From NCBI GenBank assembly GCA_050014095.1, contig JBEKDZ010000002.1:293023-357022 (forward strand): DNA of 64,000 bases, given 5' to 3'. The notes below the pieces were generated by a model that was not told where the DNA came from, searched no databases, and saw only the letters and a list, made by a program, of their open reading frames with translations. The number at the start of each line of letters is the position of its first letter. Within the stretch, counting starts at the first letter, position 1. This DNA comes from RBG-13-51-18 sp050014095 (GTDB lineage Bacteria; Chloroflexota; Dehalococcoidia; Dehalococcoidales; RBG-16-60-22). Positions 25,539 to 34,623 of the stretch are shown here, one piece after another. Both the position numbers and the translations under genes were made by a program.

Positions 25539-25607
25539 AAATGCATCTCTGCACCATTATAGTCAAAAATCGGGGTGAAAAGCACGGGGATATTAGAGTA
25601 GAGAAAC

Positions 25608-26447
25608 CTATTTGTCGCCCAGCACTGCCAAGAGAAGTAAGCCGGGACCGGTATGAGTGCCGATGACTGGCGTAGTGCGGGTCCTGATAATACGTTCTTC
25701 CGGGAATATCGCGCCGAGGCGTTTGGCGAGTAAATCGCCATCTTCCGGGCAGGCGGCATCTTCTACCGCCAGACCTTCGATATTCTTATAGCTCGCCGCG
25801 AAATCGTAAAGGGCGTCAATCGCTTTTGCTCGGGAACGCGTCCTGCCAGCAGGCTCAACGACGCCGTCTCTTAACATGATGATGGGGTTGACCTTAAGCA
25901 TCGAACCTAATAAAGCCTGCGCCCGTCCGATGCGTCCGCCCCGCTGCAGATATTCGAGCGTATCAAAAGCAGCGCGCATATCAACGCGCCTTAGATTGTC
26001 TTCGACTATCTTTGATATTTCGTCAAGCTTTACGCCGGCTTTAGCTGCCTGCGCCGCTTTAATGACGACAAACCCCTGCGACATGACCGCCGAACCCGAG
26101 TCCATCACCTTGATACGACAATTACCTTCTATCAGGTCGGCGCTTTGTAAAGCGGCGTTATAGAGACCGCTAAGCTTCGAGCTAAGCATGATCACCAGAA
26201 TCTCATCCGTCTCTTCAGCGAGTCTGGCGTATGTCCGGGCGAACATATCCAGCGAAGGCACCGCGGTAGTCGGCACAACCTTATTATGCACCAGTCTCTG
26301 ATAAAACTGGTCGTTGGTAATATCAATGCCGTCACGATAGGTCTGTTCGCCGAAACGTACCAGAACAGGAATGATGGAAATATCCAGTTCCTTGACTATC
26401 CCCGGGGGGATATCAGCAACACTATCGGTAACAATTTTAACTGGCAT
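25608..26447 (-). CDS. DegV/FakB fatty-acid-binding protein, copy 1
   Basis: A 279-residue DegV-domain protein starting MPVKIVTDSVADIPPGIV; the TDSxxDIP motif and a central TTAVPSLDMFARTYARL segment bind the fatty-acid carboxylate. FakB proteins present exogenous or recycled fatty acids to FakA kinase for phosphorylation. It is paralogous to the next gene upstream, which it overlaps by one base. The pair with a FakA-like gene indicates a fatty acid kinase system with two ligand specificities. Confidence 0.9.
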   Translation of the reverse strand: MPVKIVTDSVADIPPGIVKELDISIIPVLVRFGEQTYRDGIDITNDQFYQRLVHNKVVPTTAVPSLDMFARTYARLAEETDEILVIMLSSKLSGLYNAALQSADLIEGNCRIKVMDSGSAVMSQGFVVIKAAQAAKAGVKLDEISKIVEDNLRRVDMRAAFDTLEYLQRGGRIGRAQALLGSMLKVNPIIMLRDGVVEPAGRTRSRAKAIDALYDFAASYKNIEGLAVEDAACPEDGDLLAKRLGAIFPEERIIRTRTTPVIGTHTGPGLLLLAVLGDK

Positions 26448-27295
26448 TATTTTTTTTCAGCTTCCAGAACAGTTAATGCCATGGCTTTAGGTCCGGAATA
26501 TGTACCGAGCACAGGACTGAGTACCGAGCGTAAAATACGCTCCTTGGGGAAAATAGCACCAATACGCTCTACCAGCAAATCGGCATCTTCAGGGTCGGTG
26601 GTATGCTCCACAGCCAGTCCTTCTATATTATTCTTATGGCTGGCGGCGAAGCTATAGAGATAATCCAGCCCGGCACGCATAGAGCGTACCCTCGTCAGCG
26701 GAGACATCTCGCCATCTTTTACGGTGAGTATCTGCTTGACGGATAGCATCGCACCCAGGAATTCTTTAGCTTTTCCGATACGCCCGCCTTTAGCGAGGTA
26801 TTTAAGGGTATCAAAATAAGCGATAAGGTGCGAACGGGAAACAGCCTTGCGGGACATTTCGGCCACCTTATCCAGATTTGCCCCGGCTTTGACCGCGTTA
26901 ACGGCAGAGATAACAATCAGCCCCTCCCCCATCGCCACAGTTTGCGAATCGATTATCTCAATGCGGCACTTGTTTTTTAAATAGTCCTTAGCCTGCGTCG
27001 CCGATTGAAATGTGCCACTAAGCTTACTAGAAACTACGATGACTAGTATTTCGTCGGTTTCCTGCGCCAGTTTTTTATAAACCTCGGCAAAATCGTTGGG
27101 GGTCGGTTGGGTCGTCGAAGGTAGCTTCGGCTCATTTATCAGCCGGCGGTAGAAATCCTCGCTGGTGATTTCGACGCGGTCACGATACACTTGTTCTCCG
27201 AAGCGCACGTATAGCGGTACCGTGGTAATGCCAAGCTGTGCCGGCAGGTCGCCGGCGATATCGGAGAGGGTATCGGTTACAATTTTCACGGTCAT
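26447..27295 (-). CDS. DegV/FakB fatty-acid-binding protein, copy 2
   Basis: A 282-residue DegV protein starting MTVKIVTDTLSDIAGDL, with TTQPTPNDFAEVYKKL and a YLAKGGRIGKAKEFLG segment. It is a tandem paralogue of the downstream gene and lies 17 nt after the FakA-like gene. Two FakB paralogues often differ in preference for saturated and unsaturated fatty acids; which one is which cannot be told here. Confidence 0.9.
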   Translation of the reverse strand: MTVKIVTDTLSDIAGDLPAQLGITTVPLYVRFGEQVYRDRVEITSEDFYRRLINEPKLPSTTQPTPNDFAEVYKKLAQETDEILVIVVSSKLSGTFQSATQAKDYLKNKCRIEIIDSQTVAMGEGLIVISAVNAVKAGANLDKVAEMSRKAVSRSHLIAYFDTLKYLAKGGRIGKAKEFLGAMLSVKQILTVKDGEMSPLTRVRSMRAGLDYLYSFAASHKNNIEGLAVEHTTDPEDADLLVERIGAIFPKERILRSVLSPVLGTYSGPKAMALTVLEAEKK

Positions 27296-27312
27296 ATCCG
27301 GGTACCGCCTTT

Positions 27313-28947
27313 CTATTCGATAGATATAATATAGTTATAATGCGGCTGGTTGCCTTTAATCAATTCAACCTGCAGCTTCGGATACAGGCTAGTGATGCCG
27401 GCGCTTACCTCTTCCGCCTCTGAAGTTTCAACTTCATCTCCGTAGTAAATAGTGAGGACTTCAGCATGTGTCATATCTAGCTTGGCCAGGATTGTTTCAA
27501 TAACATCAAGGTCGGTTTCGCCCGCGGCGACAAGCTCGTCATCCAGTAAGCCAATCGGCTGATGGCGCTTTATCTCGAGACCATTGATTTTAGAAGAACG
27601 TACGGAACGGGTAACTTCGATGGTCTTTACCGAGGAGAGGGCTTTTTCCATAATTTCCGCGTTGGCTTTGAAATCCGCCTCGTAGTCGAAAGCCAGGAGA
27701 GCAACCACGCCTTGCGGAATGGTCTTGGTCGGCACTACCTTGATTTTCTTTTCGGTTAACGATTGTACCTGGCTGGCGGTGAGAATAATATTTTTGTTGT
27801 TGGGTAAAATGATGACGTTTTCTGAAGGCACGGATTGAACTGCATGGAGGATATCTTTGGTGCTCGGGTTCATCGTCTGACCGCCGGGGACGACAGCAAC
27901 GGCGCCCAGACTGCCGAAAACCTCGATAAGGCCATCACCAGAAGCTATGGCGATAACCGCGGTATCCGTTGTGGGCATTCTTTCCTTCTGCATCTCCAAG
28001 AAGTCCTGATGCTGCTCATCCATATTCCTGATACTTACCTGATGCAGCGTACCCAATTTAGTGGCCAATTGGATTATCATGCCGGGGTCAAGGGTATGGA
28101 TATGGATGCGGACGGCCGATTCATCGCCGACGACGATGAGCGATTCGCCTTTCTTTTCCAGTTTTTTCCTGATGACCTCCGGCTCTATCTTCTCGCCCTT
28201 TATCATAAATTCGGTACAGTAGCCGAAGGGTATTTCATCCACGCCGATCGCCTGGGGTAGAGGCACCGGCAACGGCATATCACTGACAATCATTTGAGGT
28301 TTACGCAGGCGCATCAGCTCGGTCTCACCCTTGAGAAAACGCAGCGCTCCTTCCAGAATGGTATAGAGTCCCTGACCCCCCGCATCAACTACACCGGCGT
28401 CCTTGAGCACTTTAAGCAGGCGGGGAGTTCTGGCCACCGAATCGCCGGCGGCATCGACCACGGCTTCCAGCAAGGCGATAATATCTTCCTCGCCCTGGTT
28501 AGCCTTGTCTTTAGCCTCCTTGGCGGCATCTTTCATCACCGTAAGCATCGTGCCTTCGACCGGATTGCTGACACCTTTATAGGCGACATCCGCTGATTTC
28601 TCTAAGGCACCAGCCAATTCAGTGGTGGTGAAGAACTCCTTGCCATCTAGACCCTGCGCCATACCCCGCCATATCTGTGAGAGGATGACGCCGCTGTTAC
28701 CGCGAGCGCCCATGAGGGCGCCTTTAGCCATAGCATGAGCGACGCCGGAGGCGCTGTGGTCGGGAGCGCGGTAAGCTTCTTCCATAGTCGAGCGCATGGT
28801 AAGCATCATATTGGTGCCCGTATCACCATCAGGCACCGGGAACACGTTTAAGGCATCGATATCTGCGGAACTCTTTTCCAACCAGGTAGTAGCCGCGGAA
28901 AACATGTCCCGCAGTTCTTGCCCGGCGATAGTGTTCATTTTATTCAT
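27313..28947 (-). CDS. FakA-like DAK2-domain kinase (YloV family)
   Basis: A 544-residue protein. The N-terminal DhaL/DAK2 ATP-binding domain shows ALNVFPVPDGDTGTNM and GARGNSGVILSQIWRG; the middle and C-terminal parts (FGYCTEFMIKGE, GQTMNPSTKDIL) match FakA/YloV. It phosphorylates fatty acids bound to FakB. The gene order FakA-FakB-FakB-recG on one strand is an operon; in several bacteria the FakA-like gene also lies by rpmB and recG, as here. Confidence 0.92.
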   Translation of the reverse strand: MNKMNTIAGQELRDMFSAATTWLEKSSADIDALNVFPVPDGDTGTNMMLTMRSTMEEAYRAPDHSASGVAHAMAKGALMGARGNSGVILSQIWRGMAQGLDGKEFFTTTELAGALEKSADVAYKGVSNPVEGTMLTVMKDAAKEAKDKANQGEEDIIALLEAVVDAAGDSVARTPRLLKVLKDAGVVDAGGQGLYTILEGALRFLKGETELMRLRKPQMIVSDMPLPVPLPQAIGVDEIPFGYCTEFMIKGEKIEPEVIRKKLEKKGESLIVVGDESAVRIHIHTLDPGMIIQLATKLGTLHQVSIRNMDEQHQDFLEMQKERMPTTDTAVIAIASGDGLIEVFGSLGAVAVVPGGQTMNPSTKDILHAVQSVPSENVIILPNNKNIILTASQVQSLTEKKIKVVPTKTIPQGVVALLAFDYEADFKANAEIMEKALSSVKTIEVTRSVRSSKINGLEIKRHQPIGLLDDELVAAGETDLDVIETILAKLDMTHAEVLTIYYGDEVETSEAEEVSAGITSLYPKLQVELIKGNQPHYNYIISIE

Positions 28948-29007
28948 TTTCCACCATCCTTGTCAGTTGATACGTGGGTTTTTATACTCTTACCAAGGAC
29001 GTATTGC

Positions 29008-29036
29008 TTGCTAAGCTCGTCGCATTATGTTACTAT
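29008..29036 (+). promoter_or_regulatory. Promoter of rpmB
   Basis: TTGCTA (29008-29013), a 17-nt spacer and TACTAT (29031-29036), giving a leader of about 47 nt to the TTG start. Confidence 0.55.
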
Positions 29037-29089
29037 GTATTAGCCGATTTTGCAATACCCCATCTGAATTTCAAAGGAGAAATGGTAAA

Positions 29090-29275
29090 TTGAAGTGCGA
29101 TTTATGTGGTAAAACGCCACAATATGGTCATAACGTCAGCCATTCCAAACGCCATACCAACCGGCGCTGGATAGCCAATATTCATCCTGCTACAATCATG
29201 ATTAACGGCCAGATGAAGCATCTGAACCTGTGCACGAGGTGTTTGCGTACCCAGAATAAAACGGCTAATGTCTAA
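29090..29275 (+). CDS. rpmB: 50S ribosomal protein L28
   Basis: A 61-residue L28. From a TTG start the protein begins MKCDLCGK and continues QYGHNVSHSKRHTNRRW, the L28 signature; a second pair CTRCLRT completes a four-cysteine zinc-binding set. The TTG is preceded by AAAGGAG with good spacing; the 21 residues further upstream in the frame are not L28-like. The gene is divergent from the FakA-like gene and has its own terminator. Confidence 0.93.
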   Translation: MKCDLCGKTPQYGHNVSHSKRHTNRRWIANIHPATIMINGQMKHLNLCTRCLRTQNKTANV

Positions 29276-29312
29276 ACCCTCCTGATATTAACATTAGTTG
29301 CCTTTTTGACAA

Positions 29313-29342
29313 ACCCGAACGTTTTACCGGTCGGGTTTTTAT
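29313..29342 (+). terminator. Intrinsic terminator of rpmB
   Basis: ACCCGA at 29313-29318 pairs with TCGGGT at 29331-29336, followed by a run of Ts. Confidence 0.75.
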
Positions 29343-29348
29343 TTTATA

Positions 29349-30158
29349 TTAAGACAGCTGGCGACGCAGACTAATCCAGATACTGGCGACGAAACACGGC
29401 ACAAGGTAAATCACCATCCCCAACATAGCCAAACCGATATCCATCGGTTTGTAGTTCTCCATCATCTGGCCGTATCTCGATGTATCGATGCCCAAACTAG
29501 CAATAAGCTGATTTATACTGACGAGAACTGTCGAAACGCTGTCTCCTGCGGCAGAAAGAATAAACCAACTTGGTTTGCCGGTAGCCGTTAGGACGCTCGA
29601 TAGAATACCGCAGATGACGAAGATAAAAAGCAGCGTCATTACGGTAGCACCCATGGAGCCTTTGGAGATAGCGCTAAATAAAAAGGTCACCGAGAGCACC
29701 GCCCCCGCATACAAAAGGCACAGTCCGAACGATTTGAAGAGTTCAATAGGAACCTGATGGTATATCGTCAGCAGCGCAATCATGATGATGATGTAGCTAA
29801 ACACTACTAATAATGCGGTAGCGATAAAACCCGCCAGGTATTTCCCCGCCCAGAGCACGACGCGTTTGATAGGATTGACGAAAAGCAGGAATCCGGTCTT
29901 GCTTTCGTACTCTCCGGCAATGGCGTCCCCGGCGAAAAATACCGCCCCCAGAACGGCCAGGCTCGGTCCAACCGTCAGCATTGCCGCCATAGTCATGACG
30001 TCTTTGGGATATCCGCCCGTCATCAGCGTCGGCACCAGGATTAACACCAGCGCCTCGACTAAAAGCGCTATGCCGAGGATAACATACAGCCGCTTCCGGC
30101 GGATATGCTTTAAAAACTCGTATCTAATTACTATACCCAGTTTTTCAAAGTCACTCAA
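29349..30158 (-). CDS. ABC transporter permease
   Basis: A 269-residue membrane protein with about six helices (YVILGIALLVEALVLILV; GAVLSVTFLFSAIS) and an ABC-2 style layout. I set the start at the TTG at 30158, which lies 5 nt after an AGGAGG site and overlaps the end of the ATPase gene; the longer frame would overlap the ATPase by 89 bases and adds a non-membrane Arg/Ser-rich tail. Likely an exporter or membrane-remodelling permease of unknown substrate. Confidence 0.82.
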   Translation of the reverse strand: MSDFEKLGIVIRYEFLKHIRRKRLYVILGIALLVEALVLILVPTLMTGGYPKDVMTMAAMLTVGPSLAVLGAVFFAGDAIAGEYESKTGFLLFVNPIKRVVLWAGKYLAGFIATALLVVFSYIIIMIALLTIYHQVPIELFKSFGLCLLYAGAVLSVTFLFSAISKGSMGATVMTLLFIFVICGILSSVLTATGKPSWFILSAAGDSVSTVLVSINQLIASLGIDTSRYGQMMENYKPMDIGLAMLGMVIYLVPCFVASIWISLRRQLS

Positions 30159-30876
30159 CGTTGCCTCCTGTAAGCTTGAGATACGCCATCTCGAGCGACT
30201 GATATTTCTGCTCCAACTCTTTGATGCCTTCATAGGCAAGCAATCGACCGTTGTTGATTATCGCTACTTTATCACAGATTAATTCCACTTCGGATAGCTG
30301 GTGCGAGGCGAAGAAAACCGTTTTTTCCCTGCCGGCGCCCGATATTATCTCGCGGAACTCTACCAACCCTCTGGGGTCGAGTCCCAGTGCCGGTTCATCT
30401 AGAATTAATATAGGAGGGTCATGTAAAAGCGTTTGCGCCAGCGCCAGACGCTGCTTCATACCGCGGGAAAACTTCTCTATTTTAACTTTACTCCACTTTT
30501 CCAGTCCTACAAGCTCAATAACTTCCTTAATACGTTTGGCTAAAACATTGCCCTTCATGCCGCGGAGTCTGCCGAAATAGTTTAAGTTGTCTTCCGGCGT
30601 GAGATAGGAATAGAACTCCGGCGTTTCGATAATAGCGCCGATACGGGATAACGCTTGCTCCGGCTGCGCCATAACATCAATGCCGTCAAGATATACCTTG
30701 CCGGAGGTAGGGCGGATAAGAGCACATAATATCTTAAGCGTCGTGCTCTTGCCCGCTCCGTTGGGTCCCATCAGCCCGATATTCGCCTTCTCCTCCACTC
30801 TCAAGGAAAGATTATCAAGCGCGAGGAAGCTATTATAATACTTGGTCAGGTTTTCAATTATAATCGTATCACTCAT
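30151..30876 (-). CDS. ABC transporter ATP-binding protein
   Basis: A 241-residue ATPase with Walker A GLMGPNGAGKSTTLK, signature FSRGMKQRLALAQ, Walker B ILILDEPALGLDP and switch FASHQLSE. It forms a pair with the overlapping permease. It lies 63 nt downstream of argH on the same strand, but a functional link to arginine synthesis is not evident. Confidence 0.9.
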   Translation of the reverse strand: MSDTIIIENLTKYYNSFLALDNLSLRVEEKANIGLMGPNGAGKSTTLKILCALIRPTSGKVYLDGIDVMAQPEQALSRIGAIIETPEFYSYLTPEDNLNYFGRLRGMKGNVLAKRIKEVIELVGLEKWSKVKIEKFSRGMKQRLALAQTLLHDPPILILDEPALGLDPRGLVEFREIISGAGREKTVFFASHQLSEVELICDKVAIINNGRLLAYEGIKELEQKYQSLEMAYLKLTGGNVE

Positions 30877-30939
30877 CTTTTCACTCCAAAAGAATATACC
30901 GATATACTAGCACTATTTCACATAGGGGCTATTATTAGA

Positions 30940-32307
30940 TTATACAATGTAATGCCGCGCCGCAGCCAATGCTTTCTTGACCTGCCTGGGAGCCGTACCG
31001 CCGGTAACATCCCTGGCAGCTAACGATGTTTCTGTCGTGATGGAAAGAACATCCTTGCTAAATAACGGCGAGAGCTTTTGATATTCCTTTACGTCAAGTT
31101 CAGCGAGGGTTTTGCCCTTACCTACGGCATAATTTACCAGCTTGCCGACTATCTCATGGGCAGTGCGGAAGGCGGCGCCTTTTTTAACAAGGTAATCTGC
31201 AACATCGGTGGCGAGGATATATCCCCGATCAAGAGCCTTACGGGTATTTGTCTCGTTGACTTTGATAGTCCTAATCATACCCGCAAAGACCGCCAGGGTC
31301 GATTGCAAGGTATCTACCGTATCAAAAAACCCTTCTTTATCCTCCTGCATATCGCGGTTATAGGCGAGGGGCAGACCCTTCATCGTGGTGAGTAGCGCCA
31401 CCAGATTACCATAGACGCGGCCTGTCTTGCCGCGAGCAAGCTCGGCGACATCCGGGTTCTTTTTCTGCGGCATAATGCTGCTGCCGGTGGTATAAGCATC
31501 ATCAAGCTCGATGAAGCTGAACTCCGCCGACGACCATAAGACTATTTCCTCCGCCAAACGCGAGAGATGCATCATACAAATGCCGGCAGCGGCTTCATAT
31601 TCTAAGATAAAATCGCGGTCAGCCACGGCGTCGATACTGTTACGGCTTACCTGTTTAAAAACGAGCTCTTTCGCCAGGAACTCCCGGTCGATTTTATAGG
31701 CAACGCCTGCTAGCGCTCCGCTACCCAGCGGCATGACGTCCACTCTTTTAAGACAGTCGCTAAAACGCTCGTAATCCCGCTGTAACATCTCGAAATAGGC
31801 TAAAAGGTGGTGCGCCAGCAAGACCGGCTGCGCTACCTGTAAATGAGTGTAGCCGGGGATAACAACACTTATATTAGCGTCCGCAACGTCGAGCAGGACT
31901 TTCTGAAAGGCACGGAGGCCTGCCAAAGTATCCGCAATGGCTTCCTTGGTGAAAAGTCGCATGTCCAAAGCCACCTGGTCGTTGCGGGAGCGGGCGGTAT
32001 GGAGCTTGCGCCCCACCTCCCCGACCTTTTCAATCAGGCGGGCTTCAATCGCCATGTGGATATCTTCCAGCTCCGGCGAGAACTTGAACTTGCCTTGCTC
32101 TATTTCCTTACGTATGGCTTCCAGTCCGCCGATGATGGTTTTAGCATCAGCTTCGGTAATGATATTCTGCTTAGCGAGCATTTTAACGTGGGCGATGCTG
32201 CCGGCAATGTCCTGCTTATAAAGCCGCTGGTCAAAAGGGAGCGAAGCGGTATATTGCGCCGCCAGTTTATCCGCCGGCTTGTTGAAACGACCACGGATGT
32301 TACTCAT
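30940..32307 (-). CDS. argH: Argininosuccinate lyase
   Basis: A 455-residue fumarase/aspartase-superfamily lyase that cleaves argininosuccinate to arginine and fumarate. The GSSIMPQKKNPD loop with the catalytic serine, HTARSRNDQVALD and GYTHLQVAQP are all present. Last enzyme of the arg cluster in this window. Confidence 0.97.
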   Translation of the reverse strand: MSNIRGRFNKPADKLAAQYTASLPFDQRLYKQDIAGSIAHVKMLAKQNIITEADAKTIIGGLEAIRKEIEQGKFKFSPELEDIHMAIEARLIEKVGEVGRKLHTARSRNDQVALDMRLFTKEAIADTLAGLRAFQKVLLDVADANISVVIPGYTHLQVAQPVLLAHHLLAYFEMLQRDYERFSDCLKRVDVMPLGSGALAGVAYKIDREFLAKELVFKQVSRNSIDAVADRDFILEYEAAAGICMMHLSRLAEEIVLWSSAEFSFIELDDAYTTGSSIMPQKKNPDVAELARGKTGRVYGNLVALLTTMKGLPLAYNRDMQEDKEGFFDTVDTLQSTLAVFAGMIRTIKVNETNTRKALDRGYILATDVADYLVKKGAAFRTAHEIVGKLVNYAVGKGKTLAELDVKEYQKLSPLFSKDVLSITTETSLAARDVTGGTAPRQVKKALAAARHYIV

Positions 32308-32324
32308 TTTACTTTCTTCTTCCC

Positions 32325-32405
32325 CTCACCGCATTCGCTACGCTCAGTGCAAGCTTAATCCTCTCCCACGGAGGGGAGAGGAAACAGGAAAGGGATACGA
32401 GGGAG
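32325..32405. repeat. Short hairpin repeats between argG and argH
   Basis: CCCCTCACCGCATTCGCTACGCTCAGTGC, followed by CCTCTCCCACGGAGGGGAGAGG, a hairpin. Related pieces lie between argB and argJ. Confidence 0.5.
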
Positions 32406-32410
32406 AGGAC

Positions 32411-33658
32411 TCATTCCTTTTCTCCTTCACCAGGTCCCACGATACTTAGGGGTCCCTCTTTATCCCCCAGGAGCTGTACCTGTGCCTGGATTTTTACCGG
32501 CAGTCCCCAGAGGTGGATAAAGCCCTCGGCGGCTTTCTGGTTAAATTTATCCCCCTTATCATAGGTCGCCAGACTTAAATTGTAAAGCGACCAGGGCGAT
32601 TTGCGTCCGACGACTGTAGCGTGCCCCTTGAAAAGCTTGACTCTGACCGTGCCGGTAACATAGCGCTGCGAGCTCAAGATATAAGCCGAGAGGTCGCGGT
32701 TAAGCTGGCTGAACCATAAGCCGTTATAGATAAGGTCGGCACATTCGACCGCCACTTTCTGTTTAAAGCGCAACTGGTCTTTGGACATCGTCATGGCTTC
32801 CAGCGCCTGGTGCGCCTGTATCAGCACGACCGCCGCCGGCGCCTCGTAAATCTCACGGGATTTAATGCCTACTACTCGGTTTTCTATATGGTCGATTCTG
32901 CCGATGCCGTGCTTGCCGGCAATCTCGTTCATTTCCTGAATTAATGCTATCCCTTCCATCTCCTTGCCGTCGAGTGATACCGGAACGCCTTTCTCAAACC
33001 CTATTTCAATATATTGGGGTTTGTTGGGAGTCTCATCCGGATTTTTCGTCCAGGTATAAACGTCGGCGGGGGGCTCAGCCCAGGGGTCTTCCAGAGCGCC
33101 ACACTCGATAGCCCTGCCCCACAGGTTTTCATCGATGGAGTAGGGACTCTTTTTCGTCACCGGGACAGGTATATCATGTTTTTGCGCGTATTGAATGGTC
33201 TCCTCGCGTGTCATGCCCCATTCGCGGGCGGGGGCGATTATCTTCATTTGCGGCGCCAGGGCGTTGATGCCCACCTCGAATCTAACCTGGTCGTTGCCCT
33301 TGCCGGTGCAGCCATGAGCAATCGCTGTCGCACCTTCCGCTACCGCCGTATCCACCAATAGCTTCACCATGAGCGGGCGTGATAGAGCCGTCGCCAGGGG
33401 GTATACCCCTTCGTAAAGTGCGTTCGTCTGCAAAGCGGGGAAGATAAAATATTTGACGAAAAGCTCCTTGCCGTCGATTACCATCGCCTTAATAGCGCCG
33501 ACCTTTAAAGCCTTTTGACGGATAACGGAAAAATCCTTTTCATTGCCGACGTCTATCGTCACCGCAATGACATCAACGTGATATTTCTCCTGCAGCCACT
33601 TAATGGCTACCGAGGTATCCACCCCGCCGCTATAAGCCAGAACAACTTTTTCCTTCAC
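32411..33658 (-). CDS. argG: Argininosuccinate synthase
   Basis: A 415-residue ArgG that joins citrulline and aspartate using ATP. LAYSGGVDTSVAIKWL is the PP-loop, and GCTGKGNDQVRFE is a signature. The GTG at 33658 is chosen because it follows a GGGGAG site by 7 nt; nine more in-frame residues upstream would include that site. Located between a predicted serine hydrolase and argH in one cluster. Confidence 0.96.
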   Translation of the reverse strand: MKEKVVLAYSGGVDTSVAIKWLQEKYHVDVIAVTIDVGNEKDFSVIRQKALKVGAIKAMVIDGKELFVKYFIFPALQTNALYEGVYPLATALSRPLMVKLLVDTAVAEGATAIAHGCTGKGNDQVRFEVGINALAPQMKIIAPAREWGMTREETIQYAQKHDIPVPVTKKSPYSIDENLWGRAIECGALEDPWAEPPADVYTWTKNPDETPNKPQYIEIGFEKGVPVSLDGKEMEGIALIQEMNEIAGKHGIGRIDHIENRVVGIKSREIYEAPAAVVLIQAHQALEAMTMSKDQLRFKQKVAVECADLIYNGLWFSQLNRDLSAYILSSQRYVTGTVRVKLFKGHATVVGRKSPWSLYNLSLATYDKGDKFNQKAAEGFIHLWGLPVKIQAQVQLLGDKEGPLSIVGPGEGEKE

Positions 33659-33681
33659 GCTAATACTCCCCTGACCGATGG

Positions 33682-34620
33682 TCAACTTTCCTTCGGGAAA
33701 TTATCATCCAGAAACTCGGTAATGCCGAAATTGATGCTATCATATGTCCAATTATAATCGTGCCCCGGCGCTCTTAGTGATTTTAATACATTGCCCGCAT
33801 TTTCTTCCGGCGAGGATAACCCGAACCAGCTTTTAGCCGTCGACCATATCATGGATGGTATGTTGCCGTAGCTGAAAGTATCGACGCCGTATCCGTTGCT
33901 ACTAAGCCTTAGTGTCCTTGGTTGCGGTGTTGTTTTATACCAGAACGGGCAACCTGTCTGAATGCTGTAAACATTAGGATTATCCCGGAAATACCCCATA
34001 GTTTGTTCCGTGATGACGCTACCGGTGCTCTCACCGGCAATGATAAACTTGAGATTGGGCAAATTATCAACAAGAAACTCGACATGTTTTTCCATGCCGT
34101 TAACTTTTCTAGGGTAACGTGTAGACGCCTCAATAAATTCTTTGATATTGCCCCAGAAGGTACGGCTGGTGCGGCAGTAATTCAATATCAGTGGATGGTG
34201 CCCTAAGTCTATAAGCTCGGAGGTAATGCCGTTAAGTATTGCTTCCCACCCGGGCGTGTTGCTGATATAGTTCCAACCCATCCCCCCGGAATTAAAGAAG
34301 ATAACGATATCCGCATTACTGGCGGCAATATAGGAGTTCATCAACTCACTCACCACTCTTTGATGGTTTACCTCGTCGTTGCCAATCAACTCGTCTGCTA
34401 TTTTCCCAGCATCAGCCATGACCGCCTGCGGTACGGCAGAAAAATCCGTATTGGAAAAAGTTGGCTCTTGAATTCCTATTTCATTCGACAATCCAACCTC
34501 GGAATTATACAGAATAATAAGAAAAAGAGAAAAAACCAGAACCGCCGAGACGACTATTCCATGAATCCCCAGTTTTTTAAACTTTTTGAAGTTCACTATA
34601 TTTAAAAACGATTTTAGCAA
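33682..34620 (-). CDS. Predicted membrane-anchored or secreted serine hydrolase
   Basis: A 312-residue protein not readily assigned to a known family. One hydrophobic segment at residues about 20-40 (HGIVVSAVLVFSLFLIILY) acts as signal anchor. FIIAGESTGSVITEQ contains GESTG, a Gly-x-Ser-x-Gly nucleophile elbow, and GHDYNW near the C-terminus could supply the histidine. DIVIFFNSGGMGWNYI resembles an oxyanion-hole strand. It looks like an alpha/beta-hydrolase acting outside the membrane. It sits 3 nt after argD and 23 nt before argG, where argF is found in many arg clusters, so it is co-transcribed with arginine genes. Base composition is more AT-rich than its neighbours. Confidence 0.65.
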   Translation of the reverse strand: MLKSFLNIVNFKKFKKLGIHGIVVSAVLVFSLFLIILYNSEVGLSNEIGIQEPTFSNTDFSAVPQAVMADAGKIADELIGNDEVNHQRVVSELMNSYIAASNADIVIFFNSGGMGWNYISNTPGWEAILNGITSELIDLGHHPLILNYCRTSRTFWGNIKEFIEASTRYPRKVNGMEKHVEFLVDNLPNLKFIIAGESTGSVITEQTMGYFRDNPNVYSIQTGCPFWYKTTPQPRTLRLSSNGYGVDTFSYGNIPSMIWSTAKSWFGLSSPEENAGNVLKSLRAPGHDYNWTYDSINFGITEFLDDNFPKES

Positions 34621-34623
34621 GAT

